Positions 47,884 to 60,208 are shown, counted from the stretch's first letter. The stretch: 64,000 nucleotides of DNA from Colletes latitarsis (GCF_051014445.1 NC_135143.1:8308001-8372000), one strand, 5' to 3'. Notes: generated by a model not told the origin, from the sequence alone. Made by a program: numbers and translations.

Positions 47884-49044
47884 TATATAATTTGTAAACT
47901 TCTACGTCACGAGACTTCTTTCGTCAAGAGATTAACCAAGCGTCACGTTTAATTATAAATTATCTGTAAATTTTCAAATACAAGAACAATATAAATTGGA
48001 AGTTCCAAAATATTTAATGAATTAATATGTCTCGTGTACTTGGTATATTTCTTTTACTTCAATCTAATTATCTACTTACTATTATTAACTAAGTTTTGTG
48101 TAACATTATTGATGTTCTTATCGCAAAGAGGAATTAAAAACGAGAACGAACCCTTCTTCCTTGCACAAACAGACATCTACTCTCTCTCTCATATTTTCTA
48201 TATATACATTTATCAATATTAGTTTAGTTTTATATTTTTCTAGAGACGTATCGTTTCTTCTACAATCAATTAAGAAGCTTTCCATTTTATTTTGTTGACT
48301 TTCAAAGTGACTCTTGCCACAGATATGAATCAAACTATAATTAATTTCTCACGTTCAAGTGGAGAAAAGTTAATTTATTTTGACGGTATATTCCTCTTTT
48401 AATATTTCGTATGAATAAATTTATTCGAACAGTATGCTCGATAGTATAAATCTGAAAACTAAAATATTCCATGTTTATTTGTAAAATTTAACAAAATATT
48501 GGGATATTAAATAATTCGAACAGTACCAGCCCCAACTCGTCGTCCAACTTACCGACGAGAAATATTGGTCGACTGCTCGCGGTTTAAATATAAAATGGGT
48601 TCTCTTTGATTGGGCACGGTCTTCCAACAAGTGGAGATTCGTTTGGAGAAAGCAAATCGGCGTTCCTTTATATCCGCGTAATCATACTGGCGGAAAATCA
48701 ATAGTGGCCGTTTCGGGGGAGGTTCTTAAACCGTCGGGGAAACAGTTAGCGAACGATATTTCTCCGCGAGGAGGTCTGACCGAGAAAACGAAAGAGAATC
48801 TTACGCCCATCGAGTCGCCAATCCCTCTGGAGACAGGGTAACGAAGGGCTTCTTGATTCGAAACTCATTATTAGCCAGCTACAGAGTTTATTTAACTGGC
48901 TTTATTACGTTGTTTCGCAATTACGCCCCTTACTGCGACAGTTTACCAGAGATAGGCACTCCTACAAACTCGACAAATCACAACACGATTCAACCACTGA
49001 GAACTTTCTTATCGATAGTAATGGCGCACAGTGGAGCAAAGTGA
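47884..49044. other. No gene seen; GC-richer block 48520-48960
   Basis: No splice-bounded exon or domain recognised. A CTCTCTCTCTC microsatellite lies at 48180-48190. Confidence 0.5.
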
Positions 49045-49420
49045 TGTATAAAAATCGAGAAACTTTTGATACAAACGAGATAGACCAATTTTAAGGACCT
49101 TGAGGTTGAAATGTAGAATTAAGTAAGCTAGAAAAAATCTGATACGAATATTAAAAATCTATGTTAAACTTGAAATATTTAAATAATTTTGTGATTTATC
49201 CAATACATCACTTCCCGTAAGTTTGTGTAAACATCAAAAAACTTTTGATAGAAACGAGATAGTGCAATTTGAATTTTCAGGAGCTTAAAGTTGAAATGTA
49301 GCAGAGTTGGAGAAAATTAAAGAAAATCTGATAGAAATATCTTTTAACCTTGCAAATCTATGTTAGACTTGGAATATTTCAATAATATTGTGATTTATTC
49401 ATTACATAATTTCCCTTCAA
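49045..49420 (+). repeat. Two-unit tandem duplication, period about 190
   Basis: AAACTTTTGATA(C/G)AAACGAGATAG is present at 49059 and again near 49240. TTGAAATGTAG, AAAATCTGATA, AATCTATGTTA and TTGTGATTTAT recur in the same order in both units. Confidence 0.85.
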
Positions 49421-50627
49421 TTTTATCACGCTGATCTCAAATCCGATCACGAAGCTTACTGCCTTTGAAAACATCGATTTGTGTGAAAAGGTAATGTGAA
49501 ATCGTGAATTTTTCATTGAAATGATTTGATGACTCGCTCGCTTGTCGAAAACAATTAAATCTAAATGATAAAGCAAATTTTCTTTTACATTTTGTGACAA
49601 TTTAATACATCGCTGTTATTGTCTTTGGAAACAAGGATATCGAGAAATTCTGCTGGGAAACAAATTATTTTATTTAAAATAAACTAAAGTTCAAATTAAT
49701 GCTAATCAGTGATATCTACTACTCTCGTGACAATGTTATCATATTATAATATTGGAACATTTATTTTCGAGTATTTATTCAAAATTCAGGTAGTTATTTA
49801 TTCAAAAGTTTGGTAGACGTTTAAATTATGAAGTAATATATAATTATGTGTTGTTATTAAAAGTATTTACTATGCAAGTTGCAGAAATGTATACGTACTT
49901 ACATTTTCATATTAGTAAATGTTCAGTGTACGTCGAAATTTATGACGCTACCCAGAAGAAGGTGTGAAACTAAATTGAAAATGGGAAATAACATTTTTTC
50001 ATACTCTGTTTTCGAGAAAATCGATTTTAAAAATTCATCGTGTAATTATGAGTTTCAGTTTGATTTGGCAGTCTGACCAGTACTCGTTATTACTACTTGT
50101 ATTGCTGTTTATGAATTAGTTTCTTATATTCAATGGAAGAAAAGAGATTTTATGTCAGTTTTGTATTTTTCTTTTCATGCTTTGCACAATCATATTTCTG
50201 GATTGTTGTGCAATAAATAGCGCAGAAATCGCGGTCGAAAATTTTCTTAATAAATATCAGGCAAAGATCAAATAAGCTTTCATAATATTTCAACATTTAA
50301 TTATTCGAATACTATTATTATTACAACTTGTATTGGTGTTTGGAAATACAATTATAGTTTCATTAGGCACTTTCGATTGCAACCTCGATCCACTTCTGTA
50401 ATCTATACAATCATCTACAAAATATTATATATACACTTTCAGTGAAAACACTAAAGATTAAATTATAACTAAACTGTTTTAAAAACGGTCATTTGACCGG
50501 TCGTGATAGGTTTAGTGTTTACGAAGAAAACGATGCATAATAAAATTTATACATAGATATTAATATAACGATGAATGTTAAAGCTCGTTAAGCAAGTTAT
50601 TATTTCAATATTTAATTATGGTATTGC
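49421..50627. other. AT-rich, no gene seen
   Basis: No exon or repeat recognised. Confidence 0.5.
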
Positions 50628-50880
50628 CTGGTTCAGCTGGTTCTGATTAGTTAGAAGACAATTAGATTGACGGAAACAAGATAATGCCACGTTGCTATCA
50701 ATGTTTACGAGCGCCAACGCAAGTAGAAACAGTGAGTAATGGACAGACACGATAGCCACGTTCAAACGTACGTGTGGTTGCAAATTTTCGAAATCGATTT
50801 TCTGAAAAACGAAACTTCGTACAAACAAATTTTGTATATCTCGCTTTTTATTTATTTTTACACAAAGAATAATTCCTGCC
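50628..50880 (+). repeat. Dispersed repeat family B copy
   Basis: Contains TCTGATTAG, CGCCAACGCAAGTAGAAAC and TAATGGACAGACAC in the same order as 488-940, then the GCAAATTTTCGAAATCGATT segment. About 75% similar. Confidence 0.6.
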
Positions 50881-52024
50881 CATGTTGTATATTAGGTCCT
50901 TTTAAAGCATGTTTATTCTAATCAAATTAGGCACGATTATATCTGGTTATTAAATTTTATATAAATTAATATCATATATAAAATCTCTTTTGCTCGACTT
51001 TCTATCGTTGAGAAAATATTTCGAAACAAAATGTTTACGAATATATGAAATTTCATTGTTTTACTCTTAAAAATATAAACACTTCTGACTGGTAAACATA
51101 ATCCTAAACTGTTAATTTAGATTTGTTTTTACTATTCATACTTTAAAGAGCAAGACGAAGGAATTTCATACATCCGTAAGCATTTTGTTTCGAAGTATTT
51201 TCTCAATAATAAAAGGTTGTACAAACATATTTTATTCTATATTTTCAATCTACTTTTGCACGAAAGAACTATCCTCTTCCCAATAAACTAAGGAACGTTT
51301 CCAAAATGTCAAAACGTTTCTATAAATCGGTTATTTAGCGTCTAATGCGCAGAAAAATAGAAGTAAATATTTCTAGTCTCCACAGGTTTGAAACAATTTG
51401 AAACCTACGATTTCTAGGGTCTTTGACGAAAGATCAACGGTCGTGGCCAATTTCAGTAAAGGTAGTCGAGCCCGATACCTTTTTCCCCCGACAATGCCGC
51501 GTTAGAAAATTTTAGCACGCTTCGAATAACAGTTCTGTAACAAAGAGCACCGCATCGCTTCTGTAGCAACTTGTTAACTCCGACAAAGAGCTCGCCTTTG
51601 CCGCCGGAGTCTGTGCAAACGAATTCCCCCCCTCCGTCCGTGTCTGGCGTTAATTTCGCGTGTTACTCGAACGAAAAGACAGCAAGTATTAACGTAACGC
51701 AACCAACAGAAATAATTCCGACGTTAACCGCAGCCACGCGTACTCACGACAGGGACTCAAGACGCATTCGACAGAACTCGTCTAGATAGAAACCAGGTGC
51801 TACGATGCCCCGAGGTATTTCGCGTCTAAGAACGTGACACGAACAGCCGAGTGTTCCGTCAACATCGATAAATTCTATGCGGTTTAGCATCCAGGCTGCT
51901 CCTGATTCAAAGAACCCCTGTCCTCCAAGATGCACTCGAAATACGCTCGCGACGTGTTCAAGTTCACCTGAATCCGGATCCGGAAACAGAAAATTTGTAT
52001 CATCGTTTGACCACGCCACTCACT
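50881..52024. other. No gene seen; GC-richer block 51420-52020
   Basis: Overlapping frames on both strands (51571-51789 plus, 51744-52019 minus) carry no recognisable domain. The block ends at the start of the palindromic complex. Confidence 0.45.
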
Positions 52025-52876
52025 AGGGGCAAATAGTACAGTTGTTGGCCCTATTACCGTAACGGCGCCATTAGAGTGCACAGGGTTATCAATTTTAGTA
52101 TTCTTTAAAATGCCATCGTCAAATTGCATTCAAGTAGTCAGTTACTTCTATTAAAATGTATTCTTGGAATGCATTCCAACAGAACCTTTGCATTCTAAGA
52201 ACACATTTCAATAGAAGTAACTGACTACTTGAATGCAATTTGACGATGGCATTTTAAAGAATACTAAAATTGATAACCCTTTTGTTACGGTGACATTCAT
52301 GATATCTATCACAGCTGGATTTAAACGATTGGATTGAATCGATTTAAACGATTGAAACTAATTAAAACAAGCGAAGAAATTAGGGGTAAATAGTACAGTT
52401 GTTGGCCCTATTATAACCCTTTTCATTCTAAGAATACATTTTAATAGAAGTAACTGACTACTTGAATGCAATTTGACGATGGCATTCTAAAGAATACTAA
52501 AATTGAGAACCCTTTTGTTACGGTGACATTCATGATATCTATCACAGCTGGATTTAAACGATTGGATTGAATCGATTTAAACGATTGAAACTAATTAAAA
52601 CAAGCGAAGAAATTAGGGGTAAATAGTACAGTTGTTGGCCCTCGTATATCTCTTTGCATTCCAAGAGTACATTTTAATAGAAGTAACTGACTACTTGAAT
52701 GCAATTTGATAGCATTTCAAAGAATACTAAAATTGTTTTCTTGCCCCAGAAAGTTATAAATGTTTGTAATTTAAAGTTTCTTCGTTTGTTTCAATTATGT
52801 ATAGCATAAATCTTAAATCGAGTCGTGATAGATATTATGAATGTCACCGTAACGGCACCATTAGAGTGCAAAGGGT
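52025..52876. repeat. Palindromic and tandem repeat complex with 28-base motif
   Basis: A 28-base motif beginning AGGGG(C/T)AAATAGTACAG and ending TTGTTGGCCCT lies at 52025-52052, 52382-52409 and 52615-52642. 52090-52165 and 52195-52275 form a near-perfect inverted repeat (TAGTCAGTTACTTCTATT against its complement). From about 52183 the block repeats in tandem with a 232-233 base period (52183, 52415 and 52651, the last partial). The segment GTAACGGCGCCATTAGAGTG at 52058 recurs at 52851. It looks like a terminal region of a transposon that was folded back and amplified. Confidence 0.85.
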
Positions 52877-53319
52877 TAAAAACGAAAGAATATTAAGAAA
52901 CAACTTCTTTTATAACATTTTCTAATGTCATATTCAACATAAATAAAATGATTCATTGTGACTCTTTTGACTTGTACATTCGAATGAAAAATTGTAAAAC
53001 TGTAGTTCATAGTTCATAGATATTTCTATGCATTTAATACCATTAACGACACATGTAAATCTCAGATTGACTTGTACAGGAAATAATAAAAAAGTTAAAA
53101 TCGTTTTAAAACTGTTTATATTTATTTAATTAAATAAAAGTATGATAGTCAACAACTGTCACATAAATTGCATTCAACAACTAATTATTTATTCGTCGGG
53201 TGGCCAATGATAGCTTTGAAGTTATATTCATAATAAGATAATTATTGGCCTTGTCGTTGTTGCAGAACATTGTTATATTCATTCGTGTTTATTTAAGAGT
53301 GTTTCAGAGATTTCCCTCT
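52877..53319. other. AT-rich, no gene seen
   Basis: Possible interior of an element bounded by the 28-base motif at 52025 and its inverted copy at 54140. No transposase frame seen. Confidence 0.45.
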
Positions 53320-53530
53320 ATGTAGTGGAAATTAAAGGAAAAAGAGAAACTCTTCAAAGAGAAAGTATAAAGGAATCAGAGAGAAACAAACAAGCTGGAA
53401 AATAGCAGAGAAAAATAGAGAGATAAAAAGATTGAAAAAAGAGAAGGAAAAAGAACAAAAGAAGCAAAACAATTTAAAAAAGTAATAAAGAAAATTGTAA
53501 AAAGGAGTCAGAGAAAAAAGAAGCTTAGCT
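53320..53530 (+). repeat. Purine-rich tract (A/G)
   Basis: About 200 bases that are overwhelmingly A and G on this strand, with words such as GAGAAAC, GAGAAAG and GAAGGAAAAAG. No fixed repeat period. Confidence 0.7.
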
Positions 53531-54139
53531 AATTTTGAAAACTAAAATAATCATTTTGAAAATGATACTCTTTTAAAACAGAAACCCGTAATTATAAAAT
53601 TTGAGAAATGTTCAAGAGAAGTTATACATTTTAATGCCAAAGATAAGCATGAACTAATTATAAGTTACAAAATGTAAAACATATATTATTATTTTATATT
53701 TATAATTTTTGTTATTTACATATGTCTACTTTTAAATAGGTACAAACGTGCACATAAGTAATAAATTTATTTTTTCAATCAATTTAATTCTATATTTATT
53801 GCTAAATAAATTCATTTCTTTCTATCAAATTATATATTGAACAAGGTGCGTAGAATAGTACAATATTAAAATGTTTGTATAATGAATTAATCTGACCAAA
53901 AGCAGCGATTAATCACTGTCGAATTAGTGGGCAATCATTATGTTGACCTAAACAATAAGTATATTTATCTATAATTTCTTCATCATTCTAAAGCTTTTAT
54001 TGTAAATCTCTAACTTTTTGTACAAATTCTATTAATTTTTAGTTTGTTATATTTTTCTAGGACTGTTTATGTTGATTTTATTTTCAAATTTACTAAATTG
54101 AAATTAATATTTCAAGATTTCAGTGACACTCTTTCTTGA
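53531..54139. other. AT-rich, no gene seen
   Basis: Nothing recognised up to the inverted 28-base motif. Confidence 0.5.
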
Positions 54140-54167
54140 AGGGCCAATCACTGTACTGTTTACCCCT
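54140..54167 (-). repeat. Inverted copy of the 28-base motif
   Basis: Reads AGGGCCAATCACTGTACTG then TTTACCCCT; its reverse complement differs from the 52382 motif at three of 28 positions. Together with 52025-52052 it could be the right end of a ~2.1-kb element, but I see no target duplication outside the two copies. Confidence 0.7.
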
Positions 54168-56644
54168 CCCTGTCGCCGACACAAGGATTACGGACCGGTT
54201 GTTTATGTGTTATTTTATGACGCAATCGGGTGCACGCGTGGCGTGCGAATTTACAAAGCCAATTTCTTGGAAGCCAAACCGTTTCCCTTTGGTAATATTA
54301 TTTTTCCCACCCCTTAAACCACCTTCCGTCCGATTGGGGTCTACAAGCTGTCGGGAGGAAAACGTGGAACGAGATAAAGGCTTCTCGTAATATTTTATAC
54401 TCGTTAAGGGAGTCTTCTGACCCCGAGGGCTGAAAAATTAACGTTTATGAATTTTTAGTTCAAACAATTTTGATAATCGACTTTATTCAAATTATCTACT
54501 CAAAGAATACGTTTACTTTTCAATTCTTATTTACTTTTATTGATTTTTCAAGTCTTGCAAATACAAATGAAAGAATTGAAAATAGAATTAAATAGAAAAA
54601 TTTAGATTTGTGCAATTGTTTTTATAGTTTTATTACACGAATAACAATAATGATTTTTCAAACTGCTGAAAAGAAATATAAAACAATAAATTTTACAGAA
54701 TTCCTTGTCTGTGGCAAGACAATTTTATACTTTTATTAGAAAGTCTGAAATTGAAAATTTTTTATAATATCGTTCGATAAAAACTGTATTAAATGAATCT
54801 CAAGAAAACCAATGTGAAACTAATTATTTTAACACATATTTTTCAACATTATTTTAGTGAACATAATTTTTAAATTAGAAAATATAAAACTCATAGATAC
54901 ATTTTTTTAAAAAACAGTTGTAGGTTGTATATAAAAAGTAAGAATTCAATTCTTCTCTAACAGATTCGCAAAAAATTCTTGTTTATCGAGAGTCTTAAAC
55001 CATCTACGTCTAAAGTAACAATTTAAAACTTCGGGACAAAGTAACTTTCAATATTTGCGTTTGTCTAAATTGGGGAACAAACCTTCTCGCTTATCTAAGT
55101 TAAACATACCGCAATTGAGTAATATAATTTGTAAACAACAACCCCGTATCTATCAAATAAATTTTCCACTTTATTTTTAAGATACAAATTGCCAAAAGCG
55201 TTTCGCTAATTGGCATGTTTGCCTCGATTCCGAAATATTTCGCGTGCTATGTTTAGCCAACCAGAAACAATACTCCCGTTCGATGATTCCTCTCTTTCCG
55301 ATCAATTTCATTTTTTTGGGAATCGACAAAAGACTCCGTACAATAATTTCCACCCGGATGCATTTCCTTTTGATCCTAGCACAAACATAACTACCAGTAC
55401 GCGCGCGAGCGAGAACTACTCGAAATTGTATAGTTGAAAGCGGAACCGACATTGCTCGCGACAATTCGTTGTATAAATGAGGCTAACTGGATTGGACCGA
55501 CAGGATGCATCAAAGGCATCGAAAATTGCGAGGTATTCCGAGAGGCGCGAGTCCATGAGTCACGGTGAACAGGTATAATAAAATCAATTCGAATGTTTAT
55601 TTTCGTGTGGCGCTCGTACGGTGGTCGTTTTTTTCTCCCCGTTTGGGGAAAATTCGCCGCGGACCGAGCCATCCCGCGATTGGTGACGGCTGCCAACTAG
55701 TTATTTAACGGGCGCAGCCACTTCCGTCCAGGAATAAAAAAAAAAAATATTTCCATTTTTTTTTTTTAGTGCCGCGCGGCAGTAATATGAGGCTGCCATT
55801 TTTTTTCTCGATACGACGAATCGGTGAAATCAATGTCGAGAGAGCAAGTAAAAGGAAAAAGAAGAATAAATATAGGCGACGAGTTGAACGGCCTGAATTA
55901 AAAAGCAACGTGACTTTCCTGTCAAAGTGTTTACCGAGGAATCTACGCTACGTTTCACGCGTTTCTTCGTCCATCTTGGAGAGATTGAATGCCAGGTCTC
56001 GAAACGCTTTTAATGGACACGGAACAAGAAACAATAGTACAGACCATATACTTTCAAATTAATTTTATTTTTATAAATTTTGTTAATCAGAGAATATAAA
56101 AGTCACGAATCGCTCGGTTTAAGATGTCTTGGCATTTTCTTATTGAATGTTTACGATTGATGGTATCAAAGAATTCTATACTGTGTTATCTTTGTTATGT
56201 AATCGTAAGTGTTTTATCACAAGAGAAGAATAGTTAATTTGAAAACAACGTGGAAATAAATTTTATTATTTTCCCGTTTTAATGCATCTGTATTTTGGTA
56301 GAAATTTGTATTAGTTTCATTAACAATAGTTCGATTCATAAAATGTTGCTGTTTGACCCAACTACTCCATTTCGAAACTCTTCGACTCAACGTGAAGCAT
56401 GAAGTTTAATTTTGAACTCGCTTTCAATTAAATTCAATACGATTTCCTGATATAACTCGTGCTTCTTCATCCATATCTAAGGATCATATCAGTCAAAATG
56501 ATTTCCCAGATGTAAATTTAGTAGATTCGATTTTTAAAAAATTGTATTTCTCGTGTAAACTTTATGTTAAACAAAATTAAAGATAATTTCCAAAAGCACT
56601 TTTACTTTTTATTGGATTAAATAACAATTTAATAGATTAAAATT
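54168..56644. other. No gene seen; GC-richer block 55200-56000
   Basis: GC-richer pieces at 54180-54430 and 55200-56000 carry overlapping frames on both strands without domains. An A run (55736-55747) and a T run (55758-55769) face each other and would pair. The rest is AT-rich. Confidence 0.45.
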
Positions 56645-56757
56645 GGTAATTGATAAATAAATTTATCGTACATGTATGTACTTGCTTGCTTATATAGTAT
56701 GCCATACTTCCTTGTAACAATAATAAATAAATATGTAATTAATTGGTCTCTTACATA
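56645..56757 (+). repeat. Repeat G, first half (G-A)
   Basis: Matches 58814-58922 (TTTATCGTACATGTATGT, CTTGCTTGCTTATATA, CATACTTCCTTGTAA). It stops at the TA flank of TIR-A copy 10, after which the second half of repeat G is missing. Confidence 0.88.
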
Positions 56758-57568
56758 CTGGGTATTCGACCAACTCTGGGAAAAATTTTAATGGGAGACT
56801 CTAAAGAACAAAATAAGACAAAAATCAAGAATATCAATTTCTTGACTGAGGCTTCGTTAAAAAGTTATTAAAAAATTAAATTAAAAAATTTCAAATCATA
56901 CTACAAAAATTATATTTAGTTACAGGGAGCAATTACAATCATTTTTGGTCATTATACATACCCCCGAAATCCTAACCATTTTCGAGAAAAAAATTCCTTA
57001 CCGGAAATATAATTTCTGGCCAGAAATGTCTGCCCGAATTTTCATGCGAATCTTTAAAACGTCATAACTTCTGAACGGATTGGACGATTTTAATGTTTAA
57101 AAAAGTAAACTACGCGTATTTTGGTGAAGAATATGTACAAATCGCAAAAATATCCGAAAAGTTGATTCTTGACCTTGCAAAATGAGAAAACCCCCATAAA
57201 AATGGTCCAATTTTCAAACGGCCATAACTCCTACAATTGTGAATATATTTCAATGAAACTTTTTTCTGAAGTAGTGCTTGTGGGTGCCTACAAAAAAGTA
57301 TTAGACAACTTTTCTGTAGGTCGTCAAACAAAATTACTAAAAATGAAAGAGTAATTTTTAAGAAAAATCGACAGGGGGTAGGTGCCTAAATTTTTCGACG
57401 AAAAAAAAAATTTTTAATTAATTCTAAAAAAATTATTTTCGGTTGCGGGGGTCAATTACAATCATTTTTTATCAATAGACATTCCTCCGAAATACTGCGC
57501 ATTTTCGCCTTATTTTGGCCTCCAGAATCTCCCATTAAAATTTTTCCCAGGGGTGGCCGAACACCCTG
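56758..57568 (+). mobile_element. TIR-A element copy 10 (811 bp)
   Basis: Starts CTGGGTATTCGACCAAC (a diverged left end) and ends GTGGCCGAACACCCTG, TA on both sides (56756-56757, 57569-57570). Two sub-repeats (about 56890 and 57415). The recurring frame is at 57169-57354 (contains GAYKKVLDNFSVGRQTKLLK) and stops earlier than in copies 4 and 7. Confidence 0.92.
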
Positions 57569-58813
57569 TATATGTATAAGAAAAACTTGTTCAGGATGTC
57601 GAGTTCTACAACATATTTGAAAACCATCGAAATCGGTGGCATATTCGTTTGTATCCCCAGATATTTTGTTATATATTTTCGAATTGTAATCTTGAAATTT
57701 CGATGAAGTCGAAATGATACATTTTTGTTTTAGTAATGGGTTTAAGTCTACAGCTCCCATAATGTTAGAACATGAAGTGACGATTCAACGTCGAATGCGT
57801 TGTTCGCTTAGATCCATCACTAGTGCCACTGCCTGCATGGTCTGCCGGCACCTTAAACCTATTGCTTGTATCGTAGCAAATATCAGCGTCAGCAGGCTGT
57901 TTTATATGGAACTCGCGTAAAATAATGGATTCTCTACCGATCGATAAATAAATAAATAAAACGTAGCGAAAGAACAAACGAAAATGGTGACGTTCTGGGC
58001 CTCCTGGGCGAGGGGGCTGTCTCTTGAGTATCTGTGAGCTAGAAAACGGTAGAAGACGGATCGAATTTGTCCGGTGAAAAAATTGCACCCGCTTCCGTGG
58101 CCATCCGCCCTTGTTTTCCAGTCTTTTAAGCAGGCCTGAGGGTGGCCAGGAAGCGTTCGCCCGTAGCCAATCGGTCGCCATCGCGTACTCTCCCCTTTTG
58201 CTTTCCTATCGAGCCGCTTCACCAGGGAGAAAAATGCCTATCGCAATAGATAAATTGTTCGCGACGTCAGCAAGTGTCGCGCTGCCCTACGAATTACTCG
58301 CGATTAAGATCGGTGGCCCGATAATTAATCTCCCTCGTCGACGAACCCTCTATTCTGATCGTTTATGCATCGAGCACGCGTCGAAGAGAGACATGTTCTT
58401 TCGCGTGCCGGGTCCTAGAGAAAGAGTCCTCGTAGATACTTTTCGGGATTATTTCGAGACACGGAAAAGTACCACGACCGAGCTCTGGAGTCTTAAAGGT
58501 ATGATTAATCTTTTCTAGAGGAAGGAGGATAGACGAAGAACGTCGGAGGCACTGATTAATCTTTATCAATACGAACGCCGTTGGAGCACGTTCCGATATT
58601 TTCTTTGAGGACTATGATCCGGTTGAATTCAAGTATAAATTCTCAACTGAGGTATAATCTACTTAATTTCATGCGTTGTAAATATTACATTATCGCGGAA
58701 TAATAGTGTCGAATGATCGAAGCAATACGAAAGAGACGAATTGAAATTACATTTACCCCTTATAATATCGAGCCTGATACATTAAATTCATCTTCAATTA
58801 ATCGATTATAACT
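57569..58813. other. No gene seen; GC-richer block 57780-58620
   Basis: The block carries frames of 68-138 codons on both strands with heavy overlap and no recognised domain. A TAAATAAATAAATAAA microsatellite lies at 57945-57960. Confidence 0.45.
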
Positions 58814-59205
58814 GCTAATTGATACATGAATTTATCGTACATGTATGTGCTTGCTTGCTTATATAATAGGGCATACTTCCTTGTAATAATAATAAATAAA
58901 TAATTAATTAATCTCTTAGATATATTTGTCTGATGTTACAATTATTTTTACATGAAAACGTTGTTTATTAACTTACAACGTGTCATAAATATGATGCTTG
59001 TAAAACGCGACAAATATCAACCATTTTTTTTTAAATTAAAAATCACAATAATGAAAGGTCAACTTATTTTTATAAACCAAAGTCGGTGAATAGCCCAGAG
59101 TAGAATAATGAAATAAATTAGTATTAAGTATAATACATTCCTAATTTACAATATATTGATAAAGAAGGTTATAAAAAACTTACAGTACACTTTATTCAAA
59201 TCTCA
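58814..59205 (+). repeat. Repeat G, uninterrupted copy
   Basis: Contains the first half (matching 56645-56757) joined to the second half (matching 32944-33215) across a single TA at 58921-58922. It is therefore the empty version of the site that TIR-A copies 9 and 10 occupy. Confidence 0.9.
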
Positions 59206-59464
59206 AGTTCATATCGGAAAAAACAATTGTTTACAAAATACTAGCATAGTAATTATGCAAACATCCTATATAAAAATTTTAATTCATCTCCAATTGAATA
59301 AACAATTTATAATCCAGTCGTGTGATTAATAGGAATTGCTGAAACTTCATAAGGCGCATAGAGTTAAAATAAATTCCAAAATAAATATAGAAGACAGTAT
59401 AAATAATAATAGTTGTTATATTCAACGGATGGAGGGTGAAGCGCCCTTTAAAATGAGTGCTCAT
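59206..59464. other. AT-rich, no gene seen
   Basis: Nothing recognised. Confidence 0.5.
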
Positions 59465-60030
59465 TCAAGTCGATAGCGTAATTAGTTCCGGAGATATAAC
59501 GATTTTAGTTTCAAGTCGATCGCGTGGCTAGTTCCGGAAATATAAGGGTTCGAAACCTCGCGTGTAAATAGTAAACAGTGCGTAGTAAATTCTTGGAAAT
59601 ACTACGTCATTCAGTCACGATTTTGGGGTAGGTCAACACGATGCACGTGCGCACAAGAGAGAGTGGTCCGACTCGTTAAACGAAGACAAAGGTAGTCGAA
59701 TTAAACAAATTACCCCTTTACATAAATTACAATATCTACAAAACGGAAAGTCAGATCGACATAAACCAGAAACAATTTCAAACAGGAAGCTTTGCCGCTT
59801 CTAACAGTGAGTTAGTCTTGGAGAAAATACTAATAATTTCAAAACTGCACGTAATTAAAGTTTTAGTAACTTCAATACGTGTTAGTAGTGCGTTTTAACA
59901 CGGAAAGAGCCATGCAGAATATTTAAAAAATTACGATATCTCCGAAACGGAAAGTCCGATTGACATTAACCAAAAATCATTTTAATGGAGAAAACACTAA
60001 TAGGTTCAGAACCGTACGCGTCCGAAGTTT
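59465..60030. repeat. Decayed repeats with 46-bp and ~200-bp periodicities
   Basis: TCAAGTCGAT ... TAGTTCCGGA(G/A)ATATAA occurs at 59465 and 59511. ACGGAAAGTC(A/C)GAT(C/T)GACAT occurs near 59742 and 59947, each followed by AACCA. These look like pieces of an old interspersed element next to the piggyBac relic. Confidence 0.6.
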
Positions 60031-60094
60031 ATCTATTTTTAATACTCGTTGTTAGATTATTCCAAGACAGTGGAGACTGAAGATTCTCTTCTTT

Positions 60095-60208
60095 CATCTT
60101 TGCCATGTATTTCCTATTTACATCGGAAGCTAGCCAGAATTTGATACCAAATTTTGTCCAGTTTTTTGCGAAAAAATATCGTGGTAGGCAATGTCGTGGT
60201 AGGCAAAA
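60095..60208 (-). pseudogene. piggyBac-type transposase fragment
   Basis: Within the minus-strand frame 60029-60271, residues 36-59 read KNWTKFGIKFWLASDVNRKY followed by MAKM. This matches the conserved K-x-x-KxGIK-hydrophobic-D block of piggyBac-type (DDE_Tnp_1_7) transposases, including what should be the second catalytic aspartate (residue 50 of the frame, in LASDV). Upstream, residues 22-34 (FCLPRHCLPRYFF) are a degraded version of the R-x-R-Q-Y region. Only about 40 residues of a ~500-residue enzyme remain, with no further matching frames, so this is a dead fragment. The assignment is by eye from motif knowledge. Confidence 0.6.

Noticed and set aside
57765..58518. Overlapping 106-138 codon frames on both strands
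   Set aside because: Mutually overlapping frames in a GC-richer block, which fits low stop-codon density rather than genes.
59540..59580. Possible tRNA B box in AAGGGTTCGAAACCTCG
   Set aside because: No A box or acceptor stem. The string is part of a degenerate 46-base repeat.
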